This document shows, piece after piece, positions 22,056 to 31,079 of a stretch of 54,139 nucleotides of DNA; position 1 is the stretch's first letter, and each line of letters begins with the position of its first letter. A program made the position numbers and the translations under genes. Source of the stretch: Rhodospirillales bacterium (lineage in GTDB: Bacteria > Pseudomonadota > Alphaproteobacteria > Rhodospirillales > Magnetospirillaceae). The stretch is taken from the NCBI GenBank assembly GCA_019455065.1, contig JACFNC010000022.1, positions 1-54,139 of the forward strand. Reading direction: 5' to 3'. Under the pieces are notes generated by a model. The model was not told the origin of the DNA, did no database searches, and was given only the letters and a program-made list of their open reading frames with translations.

Positions 22056-23546
22056 TCAAAGGGGCGCCAGCGCATAGCCGTTGTCTTCCGCCGCCATCGC
22101 CGTCGCGAACCCGAAATCGGCCGAGAACGCGGCGTGGATGCGGTACAGGGGTTCGCCCTGCTCGACCGCGTCGCCGACCTTCTTGAACAGGTCGATCCCC
22201 GACCCCTTGTCGAGCGGCGCCCCGGCCAGGCGCGCCACGCGCGCGATGCGCCAGCAGTCGATGGCCGCCACGCGGCCGCTGGCCGGCGCCGTCACCTCGG
22301 CGATGAGCGGCGCCGGGGCGCAGACGACCGGCGGGCTGCCCTGGGCCTCGATGATGCGCTGCATGGCCGCCAGGGCCTGGCCGCTTTCCAGCAGCTCGCG
22401 CGCCCGCTCGTGGCCGCGTCCGCCGCGCAGCGCCGGGTCGAAGTCGAGGACCCGGCCGGCCAGCAGCAGCGACTTCTCGCGCAGGTCGGACGGGGCGCGC
22501 GGGTCGTTGGCCAACACCTGCATGACGTCGCGGGCCTCGAGCACCGGGCCGATGCCGCGGCCGATCGGCTGGCTGCCGTCGCTGACGATGACCTCGAGGG
22601 AAAGCCCGACCTGGTCGCCGACATGCTCGAACAGCTTGCGCAGGCGGATCGCCTCGGCGAGGGTCCGCACCTTGGCGGTGGGTCCGATCGGGATGTCGAT
22701 GACCAGATGCGTGGATCCGGCAGCCAGCTTCTTGGCCAGGATCGAGGCCACCATCTGCTCGGCGGTGTCGATGGCCAGCGGGCGCTCGACCGAGATCAGC
22801 ACGTCGTCGGCCGGCGCCAGATTCATGTGCCCGCCCCACACCAGACAGCCCTTTTCGCGTTCCACCACCTCGCGCATCTCGGTCACCCCGAGATCGACCC
22901 GGGCCAGCACCTCCATGGTGTCGGCGGTGCCGGCGGGCGAGGTGATGGCGCGCGACGACGTCTTGGGGATCGGCAATCCGTGCGCCGCGACGATGGGAAC
23001 CACGACCATCGAGGTGCGATTGCCGGGAATGCCGCCGACGCAGTGCTTGTCGACGACCATGCGGTCCGGCCATTCGAGGCGGTTGCCGACGTCGGCCATG
23101 GCGCGGGTCATGGCCAGCACCTCGTCGGTGGTCATGAATCCCGCCGTCGAGACCAGGAACGCCGCCAGCTCCATTTTCGAATAGCGGTTGGCGGCGACGT
23201 CGGCGATGATGGCGCTGTAATCGGCCGCGCCCAACGGATGGCCGCGAATCTTCGCCCGCACGGCCTCGAGACTGACGGGCGGTGTGGCGTGGCAGATGCT
23301 CACCTCGCTGCCCTCGGGCAGCCCGAACAGGCGGAACGGCTGTTCCGACAGGCCCAGTTCGTCAGGCTTCACCAGCGCCGAGTTGTCGGCCAGGTTGAGG
23401 GTGGCGAGAAGGCGCCGGGCGCCGCTCTGCACCTCGATCTTGGCCAGCGCGCGGAACTCCTCGGCCCGATAGGCGGTGCAGGCGCGGCTGATGAAGGCGA
23501 CGTTCTCGCGGTGGGTGTCGATGGGAATGCGTCGGAGCTTGAGCAT
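22056..23546 (-). CDS. Long-form thymidine phosphorylase family protein (AMP-phosphorylase-like)
   Basis: A 496-residue nucleoside phosphorylase. The glycosyltransferase core is clear: [16 protein letters not shown]-like region ([14 protein letters not shown]), [25 protein letters not shown] (phosphate-binding), and [20 protein letters not shown]. The C-terminal domain ([33 protein letters not shown]) also fits. About 85-90 extra N-terminal residues ([18 protein letters not shown]) precede the core, as in archaeal AMP phosphorylases and the bacterial 'putative thymidine phosphorylase' group, not in E. coli DeoA (about 440 residues). The substrate is therefore uncertain: thymidine or a nucleoside monophosphate. 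The start MLKLRR is chosen after GAAGG; upstream codons lack similarity. It lies head-to-head with the small membrane protein gene at 23630. Confidence 0.85.
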   Translation of the reverse strand: MLKLRRIPIDTHRENVAFISRACTAYRAEEFRALAKIEVQSGARRLLATLNLADNSALVKPDELGLSEQPFRLFGLPEGSEVSICHATPPVSLEAVRAKIRGHPLGAADYSAIIADVAANRYSKMELAAFLVSTAGFMTTDEVLAMTRAMADVGNRLEWPDRMVVDKHCVGGIPGNRTSMVVVPIVAAHGLPIPKTSSRAITSPAGTADTMEVLARVDLGVTEMREVVEREKGCLVWGGHMNLAPADDVLISVERPLAIDTAEQMVASILAKKLAAGSTHLVIDIPIGPTAKVRTLAEAIRLRKLFEHVGDQVGLSLEVIVSDGSQPIGRGIGPVLEARDVMQVLANDPRAPSDLREKSLLLAGRVLDFDPALRGGRGHERARELLESGQALAAMQRIIEAQGSPPVVCAPAPLIAEVTAPASGRVAAIDCWRIARVARLAGAPLDKGSGIDLFKKVGDAVEQGEPLYRIHAAFSADFGFATAMAAEDNGYALAPL

Positions 23547-23629
23547 GCGGCCTTCCTGCCAGTCGGGTGGCAAAGAGTGACCGCGTCGGCGGCAAGGATC
23601 AAGACGGCGATGACGTGACGGAGGACGGA

Positions 23630-23866
23630 ATGCGCGACGGCCAACCAACGGGTGGCGAGGACAGGCGGCCGGTCTACCGCCTCATCAAGTCGGCGATGGC
23701 GGCCGACATGGCCCTCGGGCTCGGCCTGGCGGCGATCGGCGAGCCGCTGTTCGGCATGCCCTCGCTGGCGCTGGCGGGCGGATTGATCGCCGTCGCCGGC
23801 GGCGCCGGCTGGTGGTGGGCGAGCCGTCGCCTGGCGGTGCTGGAGGAAGGCGCCGGTCGCAGATGA
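23630..23866 (+). CDS. Small two-helix membrane protein of unknown function
   Basis: A 78-residue protein: a polar N-terminus, two hydrophobic segments (about 22-41 and 44-64) joined by a short turn (FGMP), and a basic/acidic tail. The ATG at 23630 follows GGAGGA; the frame is open to an earlier ATG at 23567, but that would add only polar residues. Its TGA overlaps the ATG of the DUF1848 gene (ATGA), so the two are translationally coupled. I recognise no family. A role tied to the DUF1848 protein, for example as membrane anchor, is possible by context only. Confidence 0.6.
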   Translation: MRDGQPTGGEDRRPVYRLIKSAMAADMALGLGLAAIGEPLFGMPSLALAGGLIAVAGGAGWWWASRRLAVLEEGAGRR

Positions 23867-24780
23867 TCGTCTCGGCCAGCTACAGATCCGACATACCGGC
23901 CTTCTACGCGGAGTGGTTCCGCAACCGCTTTCGCGCCGGCCACTGCCGCGTCGTCAACCCCTATGGCGGCGGGGCCTACACGGTGTCCCTGCGGGACGGC
24001 GTCGATGGCTTCGTCTTCTGGACCCGCAACGCCGCGCCCTTCCGCGACGCCTTGCGCGAAGTGCGCGACGCCGGAATCCCCTTCGTCGTGCAGTACACCC
24101 TCACCGGATACCCGCACCCTCTGGACCCGTCCGTTCCGGATGCGCAACAAGCGCTGGCGACCATCCGCGCCCTGGCCGCCGAATACGGCCCGCGCGCCGT
24201 GGTGTGGCGCTACGATCCCATCGTCGTCACCGACCTCACGCCCGCCGGGCACCACCGGGTGACCTTCGCGCGCCTCGCCGAAGGGCTGGCCGGCGCCGTG
24301 GACGAAGTGGTGATCTCGTTCGCCAGCATCTATCGCAAGACCGCGCGCAATCTGGGGGCGGCCGCGCGGCGCCACGGATTCGCCTGGGCCGACCCCGAGG
24401 CCGGCGAGAAGCGCGCCCTGCTCACCGACCTTGCCGGCATCGCCGCGGCGCAGGGCATGGCCTGCACCCTGTGCTCGCAGCCCGACCTGCTGGTGGCGGG
24501 CGTCGACGGGGCGCGCTGCGTCGACGCCGCCCGCCTGTCGGCGGTGGCCGGCCGGCCGGTGGCGGCGCGCCCGAAGGGCAACCGCCCCGGCTGCCTGTGC
24601 CACGAGTCGCGCGACATCGGCGACTACGACAGCTGCCTGCACGGCTGCGTCTACTGCTATGCGGTGGCGGGACGCGCCGCCGCCCGGCGGCGCTGGCAGG
24701 CCCACGATCCCAATGGCGAGTTCCTGATCCCGCCGGCTCAGAAGTCGATGCAGCGGCCGTTGCGTTCCCAGTCGTCGTAG
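23863..24780 (+). CDS. DUF1848 family protein, candidate permuted radical SAM enzyme
   Basis: A 305-residue protein of the DUF1848 family: [19 protein letters not shown] at the N-terminus, [28 protein letters not shown] and [16 protein letters not shown]. Near the C-terminus is a cysteine cluster C244-x-C246-x11-C258-x3-C262-x2-C265 followed by Tyr. CLHGCVYCY is the CxxxCxxC signature that binds the 4Fe-4S cluster in radical SAM enzymes, where it normally sits near the N-terminus. Cysteines in MACTLCSQ may bind a second cluster. The reaction and substrate are unknown. It is coupled to the upstream small membrane protein. Its last 14 codons run antisense over the SDHAF4-like gene, so the extreme C-terminus may be unusual. 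Confidence 0.82.
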   Translation: MIVSASYRSDIPAFYAEWFRNRFRAGHCRVVNPYGGGAYTVSLRDGVDGFVFWTRNAAPFRDALREVRDAGIPFVVQYTLTGYPHPLDPSVPDAQQALATIRALAAEYGPRAVVWRYDPIVVTDLTPAGHHRVTFARLAEGLAGAVDEVVISFASIYRKTARNLGAAARRHGFAWADPEAGEKRALLTDLAGIAAAQGMACTLCSQPDLLVAGVDGARCVDAARLSAVAGRPVAARPKGNRPGCLCHESRDIGDYDSCLHGCVYCYAVAGRAAARRRWQAHDPNGEFLIPPAQKSMQRPLRSQSS

Positions 24781-24893
24781 CGCGTCGGCTCAGGCCCCTT
24801 GGGGCCGCCGACCTCGGCCGGTTTGGCCGGCTTTTCCCGGCGCGGCGTCTCGGCCGCCTTGTCTTCGCCCTGCGGCTTGGGTTCGTCCGTCAT
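24738..24893 (-). CDS. DUF1674 / SDHAF4-like succinate dehydrogenase assembly factor
   Basis: A 51-residue protein: a charged, disordered N-terminus followed by the DUF1674 signature [25 protein letters not shown] at the C-terminus. The mitochondrial homologue SDHAF4 protects flavinated SdhA and promotes succinate dehydrogenase assembly; the same role is inferred here. ATG at 24893 is preceded by a GGAGCGG-like site. Its 3' end overlaps the DUF1848 gene on the other strand by 43 bp. It is divergent from htpX, and the DUF1674-htpX-rsmB neighbourhood is, as I recall, common in alphaproteobacteria. Confidence 0.85.
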   Translation of the reverse strand: MTDEPKPQGEDKAAETPRREKPAKPAEVGGPKGPEPTRYDDWERNGRCIDF

Positions 24894-24910
24894 CCGCTCC
24901 TCTGCACGCC

Positions 24911-24939
24911 CTTGAAGGAAAAGAAACTCATACTTATTC
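24911..24939 (+). promoter_or_regulatory. RpoH (sigma-32)-type heat-shock promoter of htpX
   Basis: CTTG (in CCCTTGAA), 18 bases, then CTTATTC: a close match to the alphaproteobacterial RpoH consensus CTTG-N17/18-CYTATNT. It is 32 bp before the htpX ATG and uses the same 18-base spacing as the dnaK promoter. Confidence 0.7.
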
Positions 24940-24971
24940 AGTACACGCCATTCAGCAATGCGGGACGAACG

Positions 24972-25838
24972 ATGAACTACTTTCGCACGGCGATCCTGTT
25001 GGCGGGGCTTACCGCGCTGTTCCTGGCCATCGGCTATCTGATCGGCGGCACGACCGGGATGATCGTCGCCCTTGCCGTGGCGCTGGCGACCAACCTGTTC
25101 GCCTACTGGAACTCGGACAAGCTGGTGCTCCGCATGTACGGCGCGCAGGAGGTCGACCGCCGCACCGCGCCCGAGTTCCACGGACTGGTCGAGCAATTGG
25201 CGGCCCGCGCCGGCCTGCCCATGCCGCGCGTCTACGTCATCGACACCCCGCAGCCCAACGCCTTTGCCACCGGCCGCGACCCCGAGCACGCGGCGGTGGC
25301 CGCCACCACCGGCATCCTGCGCGCCCTGTCGACCGAGGAGCTGGCGGGCGTGATGGCCCATGAGCTGGCGCATGTGAAGAACCGCGACACCCTGATCATG
25401 ACGATCACCGCCACCATCGCCGGCGCCATCGGCATGCTGGCCAACTTCGCCCTGTTCTTCGGCGCCGGACGCGGCAACGGGGAGGGCGGCAACCCCCTCG
25501 GCGCGGTGGGCGGCATCCTGATCGCCATTCTCGCCCCCATCGCCGCCATGCTGGTGCAGTTCGCGATCTCGCGATCGCGCGAGTACGAGGCCGACGCCGA
25601 GGGGGCGCGCATCTGCGGCCGGCCGCTGTGGCTGGCCTCGGCGCTCGGCAAGCTGGAGACCGCGGCGAAGCGCATTCCCAACGCCGCCGCCGAGCACAAC
25701 CCGGCCACCGCGCATCTGTTCATCGTCAATCCCCTGCACGGACACGGCGCGGACAACCTGTTCTCGACCCATCCCAGCATGGAGAACCGCATCCGCCGCC
25801 TGCGCGGGATGGCCGGCGTCGCCGGCCCTTGGGGCTGA
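24972..25838 (+). CDS. htpX: Membrane zinc metalloprotease HtpX
   Basis: Heat-shock-induced inner-membrane protease (M48B) that degrades damaged membrane proteins together with FtsH. The 288-residue protein has two N-terminal transmembrane helices (about 5-50), the zinc-binding HELAH motif (His130, Glu131, His134, in [14 protein letters not shown]), two further helices (about 145-165 and 180-200), the third ligand in [13 protein letters not shown], and a C-terminal [15 protein letters not shown] heat-shock-type promoter precedes it. rsmB follows 53 bp downstream on the same strand. Confidence 0.97.
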   Translation: MNYFRTAILLAGLTALFLAIGYLIGGTTGMIVALAVALATNLFAYWNSDKLVLRMYGAQEVDRRTAPEFHGLVEQLAARAGLPMPRVYVIDTPQPNAFATGRDPEHAAVAATTGILRALSTEELAGVMAHELAHVKNRDTLIMTITATIAGAIGMLANFALFFGAGRGNGEGGNPLGAVGGILIAILAPIAAMLVQFAISRSREYEADAEGARICGRPLWLASALGKLETAAKRIPNAAAEHNPATAHLFIVNPLHGHGADNLFSTHPSMENRIRRLRGMAGVAGPWG

Positions 25839-25891
25839 CCGGCGCAGGCGGGCGTGGCGTTCCGGCGGATTTTCGGGTAAGGCGTCGGGCC

Positions 25892-27181
25892 ATGCCCGAC
25901 GATCTCTCCTCCCGCCGCGTCGCCCTCGACCTTCTCACCGCGGTGCTGCGCCGCCGGCGTCCCCTCGACGAGGGCCTGGAGCAGGACCGCGCCTTCGCCG
26001 CCCTCGCGGAGCGGGACCGCGCCTTCGTCCGCCTGCTCGTGGTGACCGCGCTGCGTCGGCTCGGGCAGATCGACGCCCTGATCGCCGGCTGCCTGGACCG
26101 CCCCCTGCCGCGCAAGGCGGCGGCGGCACACGACATTCTGCGCCTCGGCGCGGCCCAGCTGCTGTTTCTCGGCACCCCGCCCCACGCCGCCGTCGCCACG
26201 TCCGTCGACCTCGCCAAGGCGGTCGGCGCCGACGCCCACAAGGCGCTGATCAACGCCGTGCTGCGCCGCCACGACCGCGAAGGACGCGAGATCGCGGCCG
26301 GCCAGGACGCCGCCCTTCTCAACACCCCCGACTGGCTGTGGCACTCCTGGACCGCGGCTTATGGCGAGGAAACCGCGCGCGCCGTCGCCCTGGCCCACCT
26401 GCGGGAGCCGCCCCTCGATCTCTCGGTGAAAGGCGACGCCACCGAATGGGCGGAGCGGCTGGGCGCCGCCCTGCTGCCGACCGGCAGTCTGCGCCTTTCC
26501 GCCGCCGGGCGGGTGACCGCGCTGCCCGGCTACGAGGAGGGGGCGTGGTGGGTCCAGGACGCTGCGGCGGCGTTGCCGGCGCGCCTGCTGGGCGACGTCG
26601 CCGGGAAGCGGGTCGGCGACCTGGGGGCGGCGCCGGGCGGCAAGACGGCGCAGCTGGCAGCCGCCGGGGCCCGGGTGACCGCCGTCGAGCGGTCGGAAAG
26701 GCGCCTCGAGCGCCTGCGCGGCAATCTGGGGCGGCTGCGGCTCGCGGCCGACCTGGTGGCCGCCGACGCCGCGCGCTGGCGCCCCGATGAACCCTTCGAC
26801 GCCGTGCTGCTCGACGCGCCATGCAGCTCGACCGGTACGCTGCGCCGCCACCCCGACGTCGCCTGGCTGAAGACGCCCGATGACGTCGCCAAGCTGGCCG
26901 TCGCCCAGACGACCCTGCTCGCCGCCGCCGTCGACATGGTCGGGACGGGGGGCACCGTCGTCTATTGCGTCTGTTCCCTGCAGCCCGAAGAAGGGCCGCA
27001 ACGAATCGACGCCCTGATCGCGACCGGCGCCCCGGTCCGGCGCGTGGCCATTGCCCCCGACGAGATCGGCGGCCTTGCCGAGGCGATCACGGCCGAGGGC
27101 GATTTGCGCACGCTGCCCTGCCATCTTGGCGACGCCGGGGGCATGGACGGATTCTACGCCGCCCGCCTCGTCCGGCTGTAA
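25892..27181 (+). CDS. rsmB: 16S rRNA (cytosine-C5) methyltransferase RsmB/Sun
   Basis: SAM-dependent methylation of a cytosine (C967 in E. coli) of 16S rRNA. The 429-residue protein has an N-terminal NusB-like helical RNA-binding domain (about 1-130) and a Rossmann methyltransferase domain with GDLGAAPGGKTAQLA (SAM site), LLDAPCSSTGTLRRHPD (motif IV with PCS) and VYCVCSLQPEEG (motif VI with catalytic Cys). ATG at 25892 gives the natural start; a longer upstream frame overlaps htpX. It is the last conserved housekeeping gene before the polysaccharide locus. Confidence 0.95.
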   Translation: MPDDLSSRRVALDLLTAVLRRRRPLDEGLEQDRAFAALAERDRAFVRLLVVTALRRLGQIDALIAGCLDRPLPRKAAAAHDILRLGAAQLLFLGTPPHAAVATSVDLAKAVGADAHKALINAVLRRHDREGREIAAGQDAALLNTPDWLWHSWTAAYGEETARAVALAHLREPPLDLSVKGDATEWAERLGAALLPTGSLRLSAAGRVTALPGYEEGAWWVQDAAAALPARLLGDVAGKRVGDLGAAPGGKTAQLAAAGARVTAVERSERRLERLRGNLGRLRLAADLVAADAARWRPDEPFDAVLLDAPCSSTGTLRRHPDVAWLKTPDDVAKLAVAQTTLLAAAVDMVGTGGTVVYCVCSLQPEEGPQRIDALIATGAPVRRVAIAPDEIGGLAEAITAEGDLRTLPCHLGDAGGMDGFYAARLVRL

Positions 27182-27246
27182 CCCGTTTGCTGCATCGCGA
27201 TCCGAATTCGGCTAGGGTGCATGGGCACGACACCCTCGGACACACC

Positions 27247-28206
27247 GTGAGACTACTGTTCATCACCGCCAACCGCATCGGCGACGCCGTCCTGTCGAGC
27301 GGCGTTCTCGGCGTTCTTCTCGAGCGCAACCCCGGCGCCCGCGTCACCATCGCCTGCGGACCGGCGGCGGCGCCGCTATTCGAGGAGGTGCCGGGGCTGG
27401 AGCGTCTCATCGTATTGCGCAAGCGGCGCTTCAGCGGCCACTGGCGCGCCCTGTGGTCGCAGACGGTGACGACCGTCTGGGACCTGGTCGTCGACCTGCG
27501 CGCCTCGGCCTTCGCCTGGACGGTGCCGGCCCGCGCCCGCCTGGTGTTCCGGCCGACGCGCGAGCCCGTGCACCGCGTGGTGCAGCTCGGCCGCCTGCTC
27601 GGCCTCGATCCGCCGCCGGCGCCGCGGCTGTGGATAGGCGCCCATCACCGGGCGTCGACCACTGAATTGATTCCGGCAGGACCGCCGATGCTGGCCGTCG
27701 GCCCGACCGCCAACTGGGGCGGCAAACAGTGGCCGGCGGAGCGCTTCGCCGCCGCCATCGCCCGCCTCACCGGACCCGGCGGCATGCTGCCGGGGGCGCG
27801 CGTCGCCGTGTTCGGCGCGGCCGGCGAGGTCGACGCCGCACGGCCGCTGATCGCCGCCATGGGTTCCGCGCGATGCATCGACCTGATGGGCAGGGTCGAT
27901 TTGCTCACCGCCGCCGCGTGCCTCGAGCGCTGCGCCTTCTACCTGGGCAACGATTCGGGTCTGATGCACATTGCGGCCGCAACCGGCATTCCGACGCTGG
28001 GCCTGTTCGGCCCCAGCGACGCCACCTTCTACGCGCCTTGGGGCGAGCGCGCCGGGTGGGTGCGCAGCCAGCAGAGCTTCGCCGAGATCGTCGGTGCCGC
28101 CGACTACGACCACCGCAGCCACGAAAGCCGCATGCAGGGCTTGTCGGTGGACGCCGTCGTCGCGGCCGCCGAGAGGGTTTGGGATCGATGTCTGCAACCG
28201 GCATGA
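27247..28206 (+). CDS. Glycosyltransferase family 9 (heptosyltransferase-like)
   Basis: A 319-residue GT-B fold enzyme. The N-terminus LLFITANRIGDAVLSSGVLGVLL and the nucleotide-binding half with LAVGPTANWGGKQWPAERFAAAI and YLGNDSGLMHIAAATGIPTLGLFGPSD are the hallmarks of GT9 (WaaC/WaaF/RfaQ-like), which transfers heptose or related sugars in the LPS core. Acceptor and sugar cannot be read off. The start is taken as GTG at 27247 (VRLLFITA); another in-frame GTG lies at 27217. A GCTAGGGT -10-like element sits just upstream, but no good -35 at normal spacing. It overlaps the next gene by 19 bp. Confidence 0.88.
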   Translation: MRLLFITANRIGDAVLSSGVLGVLLERNPGARVTIACGPAAAPLFEEVPGLERLIVLRKRRFSGHWRALWSQTVTTVWDLVVDLRASAFAWTVPARARLVFRPTREPVHRVVQLGRLLGLDPPPAPRLWIGAHHRASTTELIPAGPPMLAVGPTANWGGKQWPAERFAAAIARLTGPGGMLPGARVAVFGAAGEVDAARPLIAAMGSARCIDLMGRVDLLTAAACLERCAFYLGNDSGLMHIAAATGIPTLGLFGPSDATFYAPWGERAGWVRSQQSFAEIVGAADYDHRSHESRMQGLSVDAVVAAAERVWDRCLQPA

Positions 28207-29027
28207 AGGTGAGCCCGCCGGTGGCGCTGGCGCCGCCGCGCCTGTCCGCCCTGGTCGTCGCCCATGACGAGGAGGAACAGCTCGAAGCCTGCCTGGAGCG
28301 CCTGGCGTTCGCCGACGAGATCGTGGTGGTCCTCGACAAGTGCACCGACGGCTCCAAGGCCATCGCCGAACGCCGCGCCCATCGCATCGTCGAGGGAAGC
28401 TGGACCCTGGAAGGGCCGCGCCGCAACGCCGGCCTGGACGCCTGCACCGGCGACTGGATTCTCGAGGTCGATGCCGACGAACGCGTGCCGGCGGCGCTGG
28501 GCGAGGAGATCCGGGCCGCCATCGGCGCCGCGCCGCCGGGCTATTTCCTGGTTCCCTTCGACAACTACGTCGGCGACCGGCTGGTGCGCCACGGCTGGGG
28601 CGGCTCGTGGGGCGTCTCGGCGGCGCCGCGGCTGTCGGCGCGCGGCTGCAAGCGCTGGGGCGACCAGCGCATCCACCCGTCGCTCGAGCTGAAGGGCCGG
28701 CGCGGCGTGTTGCGGACGCCCATCGACCATTACGTCGACCGCAACATCTCGGACATGATCGCGCGTCTCGACCGCTACACGACGGCGCGTGCCCGCGACC
28801 TGCGGGACCGCGGCGAGGTCGGCAACCTTGCCGATAACCTTCGCCGCTTGGTGTCGCGCTTCCTCAAATGCTATATCCGGCGCAAGGGTTACCGCGAGGG
28901 GGCCTACGGCCTCCTGATCGCCTTGTTCGCCGGCCTGTATCCGCTGCTGTCGCATCTGAAGGCGCGGCTGGAGGACGAGGGCGGCGGAAGCGGCGTGCCC
29001 ACAACGACGCGGAAGGGCGAGACATGA
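28188..29027 (+). CDS. Glycosyltransferase family 2, WaaE/KdtX-like
   Basis: A 279-residue GT-A enzyme: LSALVVAHDEEEQLEACLERL (nucleotide-binding start), DEIVVVLDKCTDGS, and the metal-binding EVDADERVP (DxD). The pattern ADEIVVV...TDGS...GPRRNAG...DWILEVDADE is that of LPS core beta-glucosyltransferases of the WaaE/KdtX group. The C-terminal 60 residues (FLKCYIRRKGYREGAYGLLIALFAGLYPLLSHLK) include a hydrophobic segment, typical of the group. It overlaps the GT9 gene by 19 bp and shares ATGA with the epimerase gene. Confidence 0.87.
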   Translation: MSATGMKVSPPVALAPPRLSALVVAHDEEEQLEACLERLAFADEIVVVLDKCTDGSKAIAERRAHRIVEGSWTLEGPRRNAGLDACTGDWILEVDADERVPAALGEEIRAAIGAAPPGYFLVPFDNYVGDRLVRHGWGGSWGVSAAPRLSARGCKRWGDQRIHPSLELKGRRGVLRTPIDHYVDRNISDMIARLDRYTTARARDLRDRGEVGNLADNLRRLVSRFLKCYIRRKGYREGAYGLLIALFAGLYPLLSHLKARLEDEGGGSGVPTTTRKGET

Positions 29028-30010
29028 AGGTACTGGTCACCGGCGCCGCCGGGTTCATCGGCATGCACACCAGCCAGCGCCTGCTCGAACGCGGCGACAC
29101 CGTGGTGGGCGTGGACGACATGAACGACTACTACGACGTCGGCCTGAAACGGGCGCGCCTGGCGGTCCTGGAGCGGTACCCGAATTTCGCCTTCGTCCAT
29201 GCCGACATCGCCAACCGCACGGCGATGGGCGAACTTGCGACGGCCCACCGCGACATCCGGCGGATCGTCAATCTGGCCGCCCAGGCCGGGGTGCGCTATT
29301 CGCTGGTCAACCCCTACGCCTACAGCAACGCCAATGTCGAGGGAATGCTCGTCATCCTCGAAATGGCACGCCATCTGGACCGCTGCGAACACCTGGTCTA
29401 CGCGAGTTCGTCCTCGGTCTATGGCACCAACAAGAAGCTGCCGTTTTCGGTCGAGGACCGGGTGGACAACCCGATCTCGCTTTACGCCGCCACCAAGAAG
29501 GCCGGCGAGCTGATGGCCCATTGCTACAGCCATCTCTACCGCATCCCGACGACCGGCCTGCGGTTCTTCACCGTTTACGGCCCGTGGGGCCGCCCCGACA
29601 TGGCGGCGTGGCTGTTCACCAAGGCGATCCTGGCGGGCGAGCCGATCCACGTCTTCAATCACGGCGACATGCGGCGTGATTTCACCTATATCGACGACAT
29701 CGTGAACGGGGTGCTGGCGGTGCTCGACCATCCCCCGGCCGACGGCGGCGAGGGGCAGCCGCCCTATCGCCTGTACAACATCGGCAACCACCGGTCCGAG
29801 GCCCTGATGCACATGATCGGGCTGCTGGAACAGGCGCTGGGCCGCAAGGCGACGATGATCATGGAGCCGATGCAGCCCGGCGACGTGAAGGAGACCTACG
29901 CCGATATCGACGCCATCCAGGCCGACCTCGGCTTCGTTCCCGCCACGACCATCGAGGACGGCATCCCGCGCTTCGTGGACTGGTACAAGCGCTACCACGG
30001 CATCGGATGA
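29024..30010 (+). CDS. NAD-dependent nucleotide-sugar epimerase, UDP-glucuronate 4-epimerase-like
   Basis: A 328-residue extended SDR protein with the NAD motif VTGAAGFIGMHTSQRLLERG, VDDMNDYYDVGLKRARL, the catalytic ASSSSVYG and Y154-AATK158, and GLRFFTVYGPWGRPDMAAWLFTKAI. The combination DDMNDYYDV...LK and FTVYGPWGRPDMA is the hallmark of UDP-glucuronate 4-epimerases (LspL/CapI/WbnF type), which make UDP-galacturonate. It shares ATGA overlaps with the genes on both sides. UDP-glucose dehydrogenase, needed to make its substrate, is not in the window. Confidence 0.88.
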   Translation: MKVLVTGAAGFIGMHTSQRLLERGDTVVGVDDMNDYYDVGLKRARLAVLERYPNFAFVHADIANRTAMGELATAHRDIRRIVNLAAQAGVRYSLVNPYAYSNANVEGMLVILEMARHLDRCEHLVYASSSSVYGTNKKLPFSVEDRVDNPISLYAATKKAGELMAHCYSHLYRIPTTGLRFFTVYGPWGRPDMAAWLFTKAILAGEPIHVFNHGDMRRDFTYIDDIVNGVLAVLDHPPADGGEGQPPYRLYNIGNHRSEALMHMIGLLEQALGRKATMIMEPMQPGDVKETYADIDAIQADLGFVPATTIEDGIPRFVDWYKRYHGIG

Positions 30011-31059
30011 CCGCGGCCGCGCTGCTGAAACACCTGCTGTTCGGCGGCGCGCTCACCGCGCTGTCGGCCGCGGCGACGTGGCTGCTCCTGCGCCAGCGCC
30101 GCTTTCTCGACGCGCCCAACGAACGCTCGTCGCACGCCACCCCCATCCCGCGATCGGGCGGCCTGGCCATCACCCTGACCGCCGCGGTGGGCATCGCCGC
30201 GCTGTACGTGCTGATGGACGACTCGCCGATCGCCGAGCCCTATTTCATCGGCTTCATCGTGTGCAACGTGGTCATCGTCGGGGTGTCGCTGATCGACGAT
30301 CTGCGCGAGCTGAGCTTCCGGGCCAAGCTGCTGGCGCAATGCGCCTGCGCGGCGGTGGTGCTGTCGTTCGGGCTGGTCATCGACACCCTGCCCGTGCCCT
30401 TGATCGGCTATCTCGACCTGGCCTGGGTGGGCTACGCGGTCACCCTGCTGTGGATCGTGGGCCTGACCAACGCCTTCAACTTCATGGACGGACTGGACGG
30501 ACTGGCGGGCGGCACCGCGGTCATCGTCGGGGTGTTCTTCTCGCTGATCGCCTGGCTGGAGGGCAGCCTGTTCGTGTATCTGGCGAGCTATGTGGTGGTC
30601 GCCGCCGCGCTCGGCTTCCTGGCCTTCAACTTCCCCCCGGCGCGGATCTTCATGGGCGACGTGGGCAGCCAGTTCATCGGCTTTTTCTACGCCGTGCTGG
30701 CGGTGATCGCCGGCCGCTACGACGCCGCCCACACCTCGTTCCTGGTGATGCCGCTGCTGTTCTTCAATTTCATCTGGGACACCGCCTACACCGTGCTCAG
30801 CCGCTGGCGGGCCGGCGAGGACGTGACCAAGGGGCACCGGCGGCACCTCTACCAGCTTCTCAACCGCCTGGGGTACAGCCACCGACAGGTGACCCTGTAC
30901 CACTACGCGGTGACCGTCGCGCAGGGGCTCGGGGCTTTGGCGATGATACGCATCGAAGGCGACTGGCGGCTGCTCGCCTTCTTGCCCTTCGTCCTGTGGC
31001 AGATCGCCTACACCCGCTTCGTGGCCGGCGCGGCGCGGCGCCAGGGGCTGATCGCGTGA
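30007..31059 (+). CDS. Polyprenyl-phosphate sugar-1-phosphate transferase, WbpL/WecA-like
   Basis: Initiates glycan synthesis by moving a sugar-1-phosphate onto undecaprenyl phosphate at the inner membrane. The 350-residue protein has about ten transmembrane helices and the family motifs: DAPNERSSHATPIPRSGGLAI near residue 36, the metal-binding LIDDLRELS, NFMDGLDGLAGG, FMGDVGSQFIGF, and the cytoplasmic GHRRHLYQLLNRLGYSH. The closest type is WbpL/WreU-like (GlcNAc, FucNAc or QuiNAc-1-phosphate) rather than MraY, which has a different C-terminal His-rich loop. It ends an overlapping block of four genes; 82 bp with a promoter follow. Confidence 0.92.
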   Translation: MTAAALLKHLLFGGALTALSAAATWLLLRQRRFLDAPNERSSHATPIPRSGGLAITLTAAVGIAALYVLMDDSPIAEPYFIGFIVCNVVIVGVSLIDDLRELSFRAKLLAQCACAAVVLSFGLVIDTLPVPLIGYLDLAWVGYAVTLLWIVGLTNAFNFMDGLDGLAGGTAVIVGVFFSLIAWLEGSLFVYLASYVVVAAALGFLAFNFPPARIFMGDVGSQFIGFFYAVLAVIAGRYDAAHTSFLVMPLLFFNFIWDTAYTVLSRWRAGEDVTKGHRRHLYQLLNRLGYSHRQVTLYHYAVTVAQGLGALAMIRIEGDWRLLAFLPFVLWQIAYTRFVAGAARRQGLIA

Positions 31060-31079
31060 CCGCGGCGGCGCCCGACGGT

